A DNA stretch of 64,000 bases from SIG480 sp045636865 (GCA_045636865.1 JAZTYJ010000013.1:41475-105474); one strand, 5' to 3'; positions 1 through 7,742 are shown, counted from the stretch's first letter. Notes: generated by a model from the letters alone, not told the origin. Numbers and translations: made by a program.

Positions 1-448
1 TAACAACAAGCCCTATTGTAGAATGCTCGGAAATCACCTTTTTTGTGCCTATTTCCGCAGCCTCCGTCATGGGAATTTCGTGGTCAATCCACGGAGTTGA
101 AACCATTCTGGGCGATCCGTCCTCCATAACGCCTATTGCGCCGTTTACCATATAACCGACGCAGTCTATCATCCTGACATTGAATTTTGACTTTCCGTCA
201 AGCGAAATATTCACAGCCTCTTCGGGAACAAACTTCGGTTCAGCGGTCATTATTGTTTTTCCCGATCCGCTTTGCGGAAGCTCATCCTGTGCGCGCTCTT
301 TGCTGTAAATATTACCGATATTGGGAATAACCAAGGTTTCCATAAATCTCTTTATAAAAGTTGATTTTCCCGTTCTCACAGGGCCTACAACACCTATGTA
401 TATATCGCCTTGTGTACGTCTGGATATATCTTTGTAGATATTGTCCAC
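1..448 (-). CDS. spoIVA: Stage IV sporulation protein A, N-terminal part (runs off window start)
   Basis: Only the first ~149 codons are in the window; the rest lies to the left. SpoIVA is the ATPase that polymerises on the forespore surface and forms the base layer of the spore coat. The start is read as GTG at 448-446, 8 nt after an AAGGAGG ribosome-binding site; the overlapping ATG at 455 is in another frame. A Walker A motif, GPVRTGKST, lies at residues 22-30, and the characteristic N-terminus (YKDIxxRTxGDIYxGVVG) and TEAAEIGTKK segment are visible. Upstream (about 485-515) a GCATAATT and an ATATAATT about 14 nt apart could be a sigma-E type promoter, as known for spoIVA in Bacillus; this is only suggestive. 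Identification is secure from sequence. Confidence 0.93.
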   Translation of the reverse strand, partial: MDNIYKDISRRTQGDIYIGVVGPVRTGKSTFIKRFMETLVIPNIGNIYSKERAQDELPQSGSGKTIMTAEPKFVPEEAVNISLDGKSKFNVRMIDCVGYMVNGAIGVMEDGSPRMVSTPWIDHEIPMTEAAEIGTKKVISEHSTIGLVV

Positions 449-564
449 GAAACATTCCTCCTTGTTTTTCGTTTATTACTGCCAATAAATTATATTTGAG
501 GAATGTCCGAATTATGCAGAGAAATATTCATCCTGTTTTTTCCAAATTTTTTTGTGTTTTTGTA

Positions 565-593
565 TTGATTTATTTTCGATAAAGCGGTATTCT
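565..593 (+). promoter_or_regulatory. Sigma-A type promoter for the DUF1292 gene
   Basis: TTGATT (565-570), 17-nt spacer, TATTCT (588-593). It lies 24 nt before the ATG of the DUF1292 gene and is the only reasonable promoter in the spoIVA/DUF1292 divergent region. Confidence 0.5.
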
Positions 594-616
594 ATAAGTA
601 AAGGAGCGTGAACACT

Positions 617-898
617 ATGGAAAACAAATTCGGCGCAGATATCATCACTCTTACAGATGATGAAAATAATGAATATGAATTCGAACATATTGACACAATA
701 GAATTGAATTCAAAAATGTACCTTGCATTTACGGAAGTTGGTTCTTCAGATGACGAAAACAGCGTTGCTGAAATCATCATCCTCCGTCTTGAAAAGGATG
801 AAAACGGCGAAGAAATTCTCGTTACTGTTGATGATGATGCAGAGCTTGAAGCGGCATACGAAGCTTTTATGGATGAAGCTTTGAATGAAGACGAATAA
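617..898 (+). CDS. DUF1292 family small acidic protein
   Basis: A 93-residue, very acidic protein with many Asp/Glu and a pattern ITLTDDENNEYEFEHID typical of DUF1292 (YrzB-like) proteins of Firmicutes. Function is unknown. The ATG at 617 is preferred over an in-frame GTG at 608 because the AAGGAG ribosome-binding site (601-606) sits 10 nt before the ATG but only 1 nt before the GTG. It stands alone between divergent spoIVA and the 6S RNA gene. No signal peptide or membrane segment is seen. Confidence 0.85.
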   Translation: MENKFGADIITLTDDENNEYEFEHIDTIELNSKMYLAFTEVGSSDDENSVAEIIILRLEKDENGEEILVTVDDDAELEAAYEAFMDEALNEDE

Positions 899-916
899 TA
901 ACGGACATGCAGAGCG

Positions 917-945
917 TTGCTCTCATATTTTCCGTATGTTATAAT
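917..945 (+). promoter_or_regulatory. Promoter of the putative 6S RNA
   Basis: TTGCTC (917-922), 17-nt spacer, perfect TATAAT (940-945). Initiation would fall near 952, just before the 5' strand of the predicted closing stem of the RNA. Confidence 0.6.
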
Positions 946-951
946 TTTTGA

Positions 952-1128
952 CAAGGTAGGTTATTACCCTGCTCTGTTTGTGATGTATTCTTTTAAACCC
1001 ACATTTCTACAACGGGACTCCGCGTTCTTGCGACGGATAGCAGGCCTCCCTGTATGCATTTTCGCGTGCAGGATGTTGGAAGCACATGAAACGCAAGACA
1101 GGTAACCCACCTGCAATCGTGCAGGTTA
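952..1128 (+). ncRNA. ssrS: Putative 6S RNA (RNA polymerase regulator)
   Basis: About 175 nt of non-coding sequence after a TATAAT promoter folds as a long interrupted rod, as 6S RNA does. A closing stem pairs GGTAGGTTA (955-963) with TAACCCACC (1103-1111). An adjoining CCTG..GTTT segment pairs with GAAAC..CAGG. The apical part has a 9-bp hairpin, CCTGTATGC/GCGTGCAGG with G-U pairs, near 1051-1074. The central segment with AACCCACA and ACAACGGGAC resembles Firmicute 6S RNAs. A second hairpin (ACCTGCA-ATCG-TGCAGGT, 1109-1126) overlaps the closing stem and may end transcription, although its U-tract is weak. The position upstream of tcdA is, as far as I recall, common for 6S RNA in Clostridia. 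The 3' end is approximate; a covariance-model search would settle it. Confidence 0.68.
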
Positions 1129-1165
1129 TAAACGGATGCACACGGCAGTAGCGGGGGAATTTTTT

Positions 1166-1855
1166 ATGAATTTGAAATTTTCGCGTCTCGCAGCTCTTGT
1201 TGGTGAGGATTCCGTATCTTCCCTTTCAAAACGCCACGTTATGATTTTCGGACTTGGCGGCGTCGGAGGATATGCCGCAGAAGTAATCGCCCGTTCGGGT
1301 GTAGGAAAAATTACACTCGTTGATTTTGATACCGTAAATGAAACAAACATCAACAGACAGATTTGTGCACTTTCTGGCACAATCGGAAAGTCTAAGGTTG
1401 ATGTTATTGCAGAGCGCATAGCGGATATAAATCCTGAAATTTCGGTTTTAAGGCGAAATATGCGCTATAACGCCGAATCGAGAGATGTTTTCTTTTCTGA
1501 TGTTCCCGATTATATCATTGATGCAATAGATTGCGTTACCGACAAAATAGACCTTATAGTTGAAGCTAAAAAACGGGATATTCCGATAATTTCCGCAATG
1601 GGCGCCGGAAACAAGCTTGATGCGGCGGCATTTCGCGTTTCGGATATTTCAAAAACACACTCCTGCCCTCTTGCAAAAGTTATGAGGAAAGAGCTTGGAA
1701 TACGCGGCGTTAAACACTTAAAAGTTGTTTTCTCCGATGAACTTCCGGTTATAAAAGAAAGAACGCCTGCAAGTGCCGCATGGGTGGTTGGAACTGCCGG
1801 ACTTATGCTCGGCGGCGAAGTTATAAAGGATCTTATAAAAAAAGAAGCAGATTAA
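1166..1855 (+). CDS. tcdA: tRNA threonylcarbamoyladenosine dehydratase (TcdA/CsdL)
   Basis: A 229-residue E1-like (ThiF/MoeB fold) enzyme. The family catalyses the ATP-dependent cyclisation of t6A37 to ct6A in tRNAs reading ANN codons. The nucleotide-binding GLGGVGG is at residues 29-35, followed by the VDFDTVNETNINRQ segment that carries the adenylation-site Arg. The start at 1166 is chosen over an in-frame ATG at 1136 because GGGGGA lies 7 nt upstream and the earlier ATG would sit in the 6S RNA 3' region. The gene converges on the TtcA-like gene with a 4-nt overlap. Its last five codons lie in a palindromic terminator. Confidence 0.93.
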   Translation: MNLKFSRLAALVGEDSVSSLSKRHVMIFGLGGVGGYAAEVIARSGVGKITLVDFDTVNETNINRQICALSGTIGKSKVDVIAERIADINPEISVLRRNMRYNAESRDVFFSDVPDYIIDAIDCVTDKIDLIVEAKKRDIPIISAMGAGNKLDAAAFRVSDISKTHSCPLAKVMRKELGIRGVKHLKVVFSDELPVIKERTPASAAWVVGTAGLMLGGEVIKDLIKKEAD

Positions 1856-1869
1856 TCTGCTTCTTTTTT
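1837..1869. terminator. Perfect palindromic bidirectional terminator inside both stop regions
   Basis: A 32-bp perfect palindrome (1838-1869, centre between 1853 and 1854) with A-tract and T-tract ends terminates both tcdA and the convergent TtcA-like gene. It contains the last codons and stop codon of both genes; both proteins end in KKEAD. Confidence 0.88.
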
Positions 1870-2616
1870 GTTTTGTTCTCTTGCTGTTCTGCGAGGATCT
1901 TCGTCGAGCTTCTGCCATCCCGATAGCGGAAGTCGTTGCATTGAGTTGAATATCTTTACCGAATATCCCGGATATTTTTTGTTCATCTCATAAACAAACT
2001 GTTTTATTTCCTCACGCTTTGTATTTCCGTTTGCAGGACAGGGGTTTTTGACTACGTTTATGTCAATTTTCTTCACCACATGTCGGATGAGCTTTTCATC
2101 TGTATAAAGAAGCGGTCTTATCTGATATAAACCCTTTCTGTCCATATGCGTAACGGGCGAAAAACATGAGATTCTGCCCTCAAATATCTGCGACATAAGA
2201 AAAGTCTCAACCGCATCGTCAAACGTGTGTCCGAGGGCTATTTTATTGCACCCGAGGCGAAGTGCCTCATCGTGCAGCATCCCCCTTCTCATTTTTGCAC
2301 AGAGCGAACAGGGATTTTCTTCTTTTCGTATATCAAAAACTATTTCAAATATGTTGCTTTCAACAACCGAATACTCTATATTGTTTTTCTCACACAATTC
2401 CTTAATAGGAGAAAAGTCGCTTTTTCCGGGATCTGAATCTATTGTAATTGCTTTAATTTCAAACTTCTTCGGATAGAATCTGCGAAGCTCGGAAAGTGCA
2501 AGAAGAAGCATTATTGAATCCTTGCCGCCCGAAACTCCTACGCCTATAATGTCGCCATTTTCGATCATTTTATATTCAGCTACGCACTTTCTGACCAGAC
2601 TTAATACCCTTTGCAT
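1852..2616 (-). CDS. TtcA-like PP-loop tRNA thiolation enzyme
   Basis: A 254-residue PP-loop ATPase of the TtcA/TilS superfamily. TtcA makes 2-thiocytidine at tRNA position 32 using ATP, a sulfur donor and an Fe-S cluster. The PP-loop SGGKDS is at residues 29-34; a CSLC pair (C103, C106) and a third Cys in NPCP (C193) match the cluster-ligand spacing. The GHTFDDAVET segment is also typical. The start ATG at 2616 follows CGGAGG by 7 nt; a longer frame upstream (57 residues, hydrophobic) overlaps the rplM promoter side and is not credible. The gene ends in the shared palindrome with tcdA. The exact substrate is inferred. Confidence 0.87.
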   Translation of the reverse strand: MQRVLSLVRKCVAEYKMIENGDIIGVGVSGGKDSIMLLLALSELRRFYPKKFEIKAITIDSDPGKSDFSPIKELCEKNNIEYSVVESNIFEIVFDIRKEENPCSLCAKMRRGMLHDEALRLGCNKIALGHTFDDAVETFLMSQIFEGRISCFSPVTHMDRKGLYQIRPLLYTDEKLIRHVVKKIDINVVKNPCPANGNTKREEIKQFVYEMNKKYPGYSVKIFNSMQRLPLSGWQKLDEDPRRTAREQNKKEAD

Positions 2617-2730
2617 AAAATATCCTCCGAAAAAATTTAATTTGCGTTGTGAGAAAACGAGAGATTTAACGAGAAAACAAGAGAAAACAAGAGTTTGTAA
2701 AATATAACTTAAAAAAATCAAAAATAGGTG

Positions 2731-2759
2731 TTGACTTTTTTGTCCAAAAAGTGTAATAT
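2731..2759 (+). promoter_or_regulatory. Promoter of the rplM-rpsI operon
   Basis: TTGACT (2731-2736), 17-nt spacer, TAATAT (2754-2759). It is followed by a structured leader and the two ribosomal protein genes. Confidence 0.75.
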
Positions 2760-2765
2760 TGTATC

Positions 2766-2850
2766 TGCTCGTAATGAAATTATACACTAAGTAGCGTAAA
2801 AAGGGAATGTCTTTTTACATTCTTTTTTTACGATACTTAGAAATTTCATA
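2766..2850 (+). promoter_or_regulatory. Ribosomal protein L13-type mRNA leader
   Basis: The 5' UTR folds into one long interrupted stem. ATGAAATT (2774-2781) pairs with AATTTCAT (2842-2849). CTAAGTAGCGTAAAAA (from 2787) pairs with TTTTTTACGATACTTAG (ending 2840). An inner GAATGT/ACATTC hairpin caps it. The position directly before rplM and the 17-nt gap to the AUG fit an L13 autoregulatory leader, by which excess ribosomal protein represses its own operon. The family call is an inference from place and fold. Confidence 0.58.
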
Positions 2851-2876
2851 CGAAGAAATTATTTGGAGGGCATAAA

Positions 2877-3323
2877 ATGTCTACATTTATGGCTAATGAG
2901 AAGACTGTTACCCGCAAGTGGTACATTCTCGATGCTGCGAACAAGCCCCTTGGCGAGACTGCTGCTCAGGCTGCTGTTCTTCTTCGCGGCAAACACAAGA
3001 CTGACTACACTCCCCACGTTGACTGTGGCGATTTCGTAGTTGTCATCAACGCTGCTCAGGCAGTTCTCACAGGAAACAAGCTTAACCAGAAGTATTACCG
3101 CACTCATTCAGGTTACGTCGGCGGCCTCAAAGAGGTTCAGTACCGCATCCTTATGAAGGAAAAGCCTGAGCTTGCTCTTGAGCTTGCTGTTAAGGGTATG
3201 ATTCCGAGAAACGTTCTCGGCAGAAAGGCACTTAGCCGTCTCAAGGTATTCGCAGGTGCTGAGCATTGCCACGCTGCACAGAAGCCGGTTATGTTCACTT
3301 CTTATGAGGAGGTAACAAGATAA
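2877..3323 (+). CDS. rplM: 50S ribosomal protein L13
   Basis: A 148-residue protein with the L13 signatures KTVTRKWYILDA, RGKHKTDYTPHVDCGD and KGMIPRNVLGR. L13 is an early-assembling large-subunit protein that binds 23S rRNA. A TTTGGAGGG ribosome-binding site precedes the ATG. The stop codon overlaps the rpsI start by one base (TAATG), so translation is probably coupled. Codon use is strongly biased (GCT, CTC, AAG), unlike most neighbours, as expected for a highly expressed gene. Length and order are standard. Confidence 0.98.
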   Translation: MSTFMANEKTVTRKWYILDAANKPLGETAAQAAVLLRGKHKTDYTPHVDCGDFVVVINAAQAVLTGNKLNQKYYRTHSGYVGGLKEVQYRILMKEKPELALELAVKGMIPRNVLGRKALSRLKVFAGAEHCHAAQKPVMFTSYEEVTR

Positions 3324-3727
3324 TGTATACACCTAAAAAAGCTTATTTCTACGGCACAGGCAGAAGAAAGTCTTCTGTTGCTCGTGTTCATGTTTATCCG
3401 AACGGCAGCGGTAAGATCACAGTTAACGGCCGCGAGCTTGAAAACTACTTTGGTCTTGATACACTCAAGTTCATCGTTCGTCAGCCGCTTGCAACAACAG
3501 ATATGCTCGATAAGGTTGATATTGAAGCAACAGTTATCGGCGGCGGTGTTACAGGCCAGGCAGGTGCTATCCGCCACGGTATCGCTCGCGCACTTCTCAA
3601 CGTTAACGAAGAGTTCCGCCCCCTTCTCAAGAAGGAAGGCTTTCTCACTCGTGACCCGAGAATGAAGGAACGTAAGAAGTACGGTCTCAAGGGCGCACGT
3701 CGTGCTCCGCAGTTCTCAAAGAGATAA
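3323..3727 (+). CDS. rpsI: 30S ribosomal protein S9
   Basis: A 134-residue protein with the S9 core YGTGRRKSSVARVHV near the N-terminus and the basic C-terminal tail ending in SKR that reaches the P-site tRNA. It overlaps rplM by 1 nt and follows a GAGGAGG-type site within the rplM end. It is the last gene of the two-gene operon and is followed by a strong intrinsic terminator. Confidence 0.98.
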   Translation: MYTPKKAYFYGTGRRKSSVARVHVYPNGSGKITVNGRELENYFGLDTLKFIVRQPLATTDMLDKVDIEATVIGGGVTGQAGAIRHGIARALLNVNEEFRPLLKKEGFLTRDPRMKERKKYGLKGARRAPQFSKR

Positions 3728-3742
3728 TTACTCTTATATGCA

Positions 3743-3776
3743 AAAACTCCACAACTTCGGTTGTGGAGTTTTATTA
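3743..3776 (+). terminator. Intrinsic terminator of rplM-rpsI
   Basis: A 13-bp stem AAAACTCCACAAC / GTTGTGGAGTTTT with a TTCG tetraloop, followed by TTATTATT. Confidence 0.92.
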
Positions 3777-3821
3777 TTACTGTTTGGTCATATGAGTGTG
3801 TACGTACAATAAATAGATATA

Positions 3822-3855
3822 AAAAAAGCTATCCGATTTTTCGGATAGCTTTTTT
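3822..3855. terminator. Bidirectional terminator after the TRAP transporter operon
   Basis: The stem AAAAAAGCTATCCGA / TCGGATAGCTTTTTT with a TTTT loop carries A/T tracts on both sides. It lies just downstream of the TRAP permease stop on the minus strand and backs up the rpsI terminator. Confidence 0.9.
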
Positions 3856-3873
3856 GTTTGACTTTTTTAAATC

Positions 3874-5817
3874 TTATGCTGTATGAAGTTTTCTCTTTTT
3901 TGAAATTAACTGAATGAGAAGAACCACACCAACCATAAGAACGCCTACAATGTCGGTTGTCGCGCCCGGATAGATAAGCATAAGACCGCCTGCGGCACTT
4001 ATGATTCTTTCATACCACTTCATAGGAGCTATAAAATATCCTTCAAGTGATGCCGAAACTGCATAGATTCCGATGAGTGAAGTTACACACATCAAAGCAA
4101 CTTCCCATGCTCCGGTATCTATCAGAAGCATTGCAGGGTTAAGTGCGAATATATACGGAACGATAAACGCACCGATTGCAAACTTTGTTGCGGTAATTGC
4201 TGTTTTCATCGGGTTTGCCTGAGCGATAGCCGCACCTGCATAAGCCGCGAGAGCAACCGGTGGTGTAAGGTCAGCAACGATACCAAAGTAGAAGACGAAG
4301 AAGTGAGCTGCGATATTTGGAACACCCATTCTTATGAGGATCGGAGCACAGGTTGCCGCCATAATACAGTAGTTTGCGGTTGTCGGAACACCCATACCAA
4401 GAACGATACAACAAAGCATTGTAAGGAAGAGTGCAACAATAACCTGATTTCCTGCAAGAGTAACGATGCCGTTAATCATCATATTTGCAAGACCTGTCAT
4501 TGTGATAGTTCCTGCGATGATGCCTGCAACGCCGCAAGCTGTCGCAACTGCAACCATTCCCTGTCCGCCTGCTGCAAGAGCTTCAAAGAAACGCTTTGGA
4601 GTGATGCGATTTTCTTTGTTGAATAAGCTTACTAAGATTGCTGCAATTATTGCGATTGCTGCAGAGTACTGAATTGAACTCTGATAAACACTTACCATAT
4701 AGATAAGAAGGATAAGCGGAATAAGGAGGTAAGATTTCTTGAGAAGCGGAATAAGCTTTGGCAGATCTTCCTTGCTTATACCACGAAGTCCTTGCTTTTT
4801 AGCTTCAAGGTGAACGCTGATGAATACACCGGCAAAATACAAAACAGCCGGCAAGATAGCGCGAACAACTATGTTGCTGTATGGAACGCCGAGATAGTCT
4901 GCCATAAGGAATGCAGCAGCACCCATAATAGGCGGCATTATCTGACCACCGGTTGATGCAGCAGCTTCTGCAGCACCCGCAATTTCAGGCTTATAACCTG
5001 TTTTCTTCATAAGCGGAATTGTAACAGAGCCTGAACCTACGGTATTTGCAACAGATGAGCCTGAAACCATACCTAAAAGAGCGCTTGAAACAACTGCAAC
5101 CTTTGCAGGTCCGCCGGAAAATCCACCAACAATTGCATTTGAGATATTGATAAAGAAATCCGCAATACCTGTACGTTCAAGAAATGCACCGAAGATTATA
5201 AAGACAACGATGAACTTTGAACAAACGTTAATCGGAGTTGAAAGAATACCCTCTTTTCCGTAGAAAAGATAATGAACAACATAGTTGAGTTTTCCCCAGA
5301 ATGTCGGATTGGAAAGTCCCCAGATCAACGCATATACAATGAATACACTTGCCACGATTACTATCGGCAGTCCTACACTTCTTCTGCAAGCCTCCATAAC
5401 GGAAATGATTCCAAGCACACCGATAATAATCTGATACCATTCAAAACGACTTCCCTGCTGAATGATAGTAATTGCGTTTATTGCAAAATAGACAAATGCA
5501 CCGACGCCGCAAATCATAAGAAGCACATCGTACCACGGTATGAAATTTGCCTTTTGTTTGCCTTTTTTTGCCGGATATACAATATATGCCAGAAGCAAAA
5601 TGTAAGCTACAAAAGTTGTTAATCGGAGTTCTTCAAGCCAAGTTGCAAAAAGTGTTACATAGAGACAAAAGAGTGAAAATACCGCAAGAAGGCAACTTAC
5701 AACAACTTTCGGTTTACCTTCCCAGATGCGCGTGTTTGACTCTCTGTCAAATTTTTGCATTACTGCATCTAAATCCATCGGCGCCTGCTCAACAGGTGCT
5801 TTTTTCTTGAATAACAT
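3874..5817 (-). CDS. TRAP transporter fused 4TM/12TM permease (TAXI type)
   Basis: A 647-residue, highly hydrophobic protein of the fused DctQ-DctM class. After a cytoplasmic N-terminus (about 45 residues) there are 4-5 membrane segments, then the large DctM-like domain with conserved pieces such as GAFLERTG, ASTGGQIMPPIMGAAAF and GMGVPTTANY. It imports an organic solute using a sodium or proton gradient, together with the periplasmic-type TAXI receptor encoded just upstream. The neighbouring SDR oxidoreductase may act on the imported compound, but the solute cannot be read from sequence. Likely cotranscribed with the receptor, with a hairpin in the 74-nt gap that could lower its expression. 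Confidence 0.93.
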   Translation of the reverse strand: MLFKKKAPVEQAPMDLDAVMQKFDRESNTRIWEGKPKVVVSCLLAVFSLFCLYVTLFATWLEELRLTTFVAYILLLAYIVYPAKKGKQKANFIPWYDVLLMICGVGAFVYFAINAITIIQQGSRFEWYQIIIGVLGIISVMEACRRSVGLPIVIVASVFIVYALIWGLSNPTFWGKLNYVVHYLFYGKEGILSTPINVCSKFIVVFIIFGAFLERTGIADFFINISNAIVGGFSGGPAKVAVVSSALLGMVSGSSVANTVGSGSVTIPLMKKTGYKPEIAGAAEAAASTGGQIMPPIMGAAAFLMADYLGVPYSNIVVRAILPAVLYFAGVFISVHLEAKKQGLRGISKEDLPKLIPLLKKSYLLIPLILLIYMVSVYQSSIQYSAAIAIIAAILVSLFNKENRITPKRFFEALAAGGQGMVAVATACGVAGIIAGTITMTGLANMMINGIVTLAGNQVIVALFLTMLCCIVLGMGVPTTANYCIMAATCAPILIRMGVPNIAAHFFVFYFGIVADLTPPVALAAYAGAAIAQANPMKTAITATKFAIGAFIVPYIFALNPAMLLIDTGAWEVALMCVTSLIGIYAVSASLEGYFIAPMKWYERIISAAGGLMLIYPGATTDIVGVLMVGVVLLIQLISKKRKLHTA

Positions 5818-5848
5818 TTAAAGTTTCCTCCCGGACTTAAGTTAAAAT

Positions 5849-5874
5849 GGCTGCGACGATTTTTCGCCGCAGCC
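5849..5874 (-). terminator. Intercistronic hairpin between receptor and permease genes
   Basis: On the minus strand GGCTGCGGCGA / TCGTCGCAGCC forms an 11-bp stem whose one non-Watson-Crick pair is G-U; on the plus strand the same position is A-C, so the structure is favoured in the operon transcript. No good U-tract follows, so it may stabilise the receptor mRNA or attenuate rather than fully terminate. Confidence 0.6.
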
Positions 5875-5891
5875 ATAATTAAGAGACTAAA

Positions 5892-6851
5892 TTAGTCGAC
5901 TGCTACCTCTACGCCCTTTTCTGCGAAGTATTTTGCAGCACCTGCATGGAACGGAACTGTCATACCGCTTGTAGCGTTTTCGATGCTGAGCTCTGCGCCC
6001 TTTGCATTTTCAGCTGTGATAGCTTCTGCATTTTCAAAAATTGCAGATGTAAGTGCATAAACATCTTCTTCTGTTGCATCTGCGTTTACGATCAAAGTAG
6101 CCTTAACTGTAACTGTGTTTACATCAGTATCCTGGCCTGTATATGTGCCAGCCGGAATTGTGTGTATTGTGTAGAACGGGCAAGATGCCATCAAAGCATC
6201 TGCAACCGCGCCATCGATCGGAACGAGGTATGCTTCGTTTGTTGTGCAAAGCTCTGTGATAGCCGGTGTCGGAGGACCTGCAACGATAAATGCAGCATCG
6301 ATCTTGCCGTCCTTAAGAGCGTCTGCGCTGTCAGCAAATGACTGATACTGTGCCTTGATGTCTGTTTCTGCAAGACCTGCTGCTGTGAGAACATCAATAG
6401 CGTTGAAGTAAACACCAGAACCCGGAGCTCCGATAGAAACAGCCTTGCCCTTGAGATCTGCAACAGACTTGATGTCGGGGTTAGTTGTTATGAGCTGAAC
6501 AGCTTCTGCATAGAGACCTGCAACTGTGCGGAAAGATGAAATCTGACCTTCTGTCTCAAAAGAACGTGTGCCTGCCCAAGCGTAAGCCATAACGTCAGAC
6601 TGAACAGTACCAAGCTGGTAGTTACCTGCGTCAATACCCTGAATGTTTGCCTTTGAACCGTCAGTTGAAACAACTGTTACGTTGATGCCAGCATTGTTCT
6701 TGATGTACTGACCGAGAACGCCACCGTAACCGTAGTATGTACCTGCTGTGCCGCCTGTACCCATAGTCATCTTTGTTCCTGTTGCGCCATCGCAAGCTAC
6801 AAGAGTAGCAAGCATGACAAGTGCTAATACAAGTGCTAAAATCTTTTTCAT
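5892..6851 (-). CDS. TAXI-family TRAP transporter solute-binding lipoprotein
   Basis: A 319-residue receptor. It has a lipoprotein signal peptide (MKKILALVLALVML) with lipobox LVAC, Cys20 being the lipidated residue. The mature part begins with the TAXI hallmark MGTGGTAGTYYGYGG and includes SVADLKGKAVSIGAPGSG, the conserved loop of this family. It captures the solute outside the membrane and delivers it to the fused permease encoded 74 nt downstream. It has its own promoter upstream. Ligand unknown; TAXI proteins are known for glutamate or other carboxylates. Confidence 0.93.
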   Translation of the reverse strand: MKKILALVLALVMLATLVACDGATGTKMTMGTGGTAGTYYGYGGVLGQYIKNNAGINVTVVSTDGSKANIQGIDAGNYQLGTVQSDVMAYAWAGTRSFETEGQISSFRTVAGLYAEAVQLITTNPDIKSVADLKGKAVSIGAPGSGVYFNAIDVLTAAGLAETDIKAQYQSFADSADALKDGKIDAAFIVAGPPTPAITELCTTNEAYLVPIDGAVADALMASCPFYTIHTIPAGTYTGQDTDVNTVTVKATLIVNADATEEDVYALTSAIFENAEAITAENAKGAELSIENATSGMTVPFHAGAAKYFAEKGVEVAVD

Positions 6852-6884
6852 GTCAATTTCTCCTTACGAAATTTATTTTAGTAT

Positions 6885-6913
6885 ATTTTACCACGTTTTA
6901 ACAAAAAGTTCAA
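6885..6913 (-). promoter_or_regulatory. Promoter of the TAXI-TRAP genes
   Basis: Minus strand: TTGAAC (6913-6908), 17-nt spacer, TAAAAT (6890-6885), in the 90-nt gap between the SDR gene and the receptor gene. Confidence 0.6.
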
Positions 6914-6941
6914 GCATAATTATTCGTTATTCAGATTAAAT

Positions 6942-7742
6942 TTACGGACGGAGTCCCATACCGCCTTCCAATGTGATTGTTTCTCCGTTCATATATTTGA
7001 AGTCCGGGTTTGCAAGCTGAACGCAGACACGTCCGATTTCGAGCTCTGAATCACCAAAGTGACCTGCCGGAGGCATATGGACATTTGCCTTGAATGCTTC
7101 GGGATATGCTTTTTCGAAGTTTTCAAGCTGTGCAGTCCATGCAAGCGGACACACAACATTTGTATTGATGCCATCCTTTGCCCATTCCGTTGCTGCTACT
7201 CGAGAAAGGCCGCGGATAGCCTCTTTTGCTGCGGCATACGAACATTGACCGTAGTTTCCGAAAAGACCTGCACCCGATGCGAAATTTATGATGCTTCCCC
7301 GTGTTTCCTTGAGATACGGATAGCAAGCCTTCATATAATAGAATGTAGCATAGAGACCGGAATACATAGCGAGATTAAACTGCTCCGTTGTATGATCCTG
7401 AATAGGCACACCTGATGCAGATGCCTGTGCATTGTTGATAAGGACATCGATTCTGCCAAATTCCTTTATTGTCTCATCAACTACACGCTTTGCAACAGCT
7501 TCGTTGTCTGCACCGTCAGCAATATCCGCCTGAAGAGCAAGAACCTTGATGCCATAGAGTTTCTCAAGCTCCTCTTTTGCTTTTTCAAGCTTTGAAACGT
7601 TGCGGCCGGTGATAACAAGGTTTGCACCCTCCTTTGCATATGCTGTAGCTATGCCGTATCCGATAGAACCGCAACGTCCGTCAGATAATGCCGCATAGCC
7701 CGCACCGGTGATAATAGCTGTTTTTTCCTTTAAGAAACCCAT
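6942..7742 (-). CDS. SDR-family NAD(P)-dependent oxidoreductase
   Basis: A 266-residue classical short-chain dehydrogenase. Catalytic residues: Ser156 in NFASGAG and the Tyr169-x3-Lys173 pair in YAAAK; NNAQ (103-106) replaces the usual NNAG. The cofactor loop is longer than usual: TGAG at 12-15 is separated from GSIGYGIA (25-32) by about nine residues, where most SDRs have TGxxxGxG. A C-terminal GGMGLRP tail is typical. The substrate is unknown; its place before the TAXI-TRAP genes suggests oxidation or reduction of the imported solute. The start ATG follows CAGGAGG. Confidence 0.85.
   Translation of the reverse strand: MGFLKEKTAIITGAGYAALSDGRCGSIGYGIATAYAKEGANLVITGRNVSKLEKAKEELEKLYGIKVLALQADIADGADNEAVAKRVVDETIKEFGRIDVLINNAQASASGVPIQDHTTEQFNLAMYSGLYATFYYMKACYPYLKETRGSIINFASGAGLFGNYGQCSYAAAKEAIRGLSRVAATEWAKDGINTNVVCPLAWTAQLENFEKAYPEAFKANVHMPPAGHFGDSELEIGRVCVQLANPDFKYMNGETITLEGGMGLRP

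Noticed and set aside
592..954. Minus-strand frame opposite the DUF1292 gene
   Set aside because: Ser-rich shadow of an acidic gene; no ribosome-binding site or family.
2651..2693. Short repeats of GAGAAAACAA before the TtcA-like gene
   Set aside because: Only two to three copies of a 10-nt A-rich unit; no spacer structure, so not a CRISPR and probably chance or a simple repeat.
3378..3665. Alternate-frame plus-strand ORF inside rpsI
   Set aside because: Shadow of a highly codon-biased ribosomal gene.
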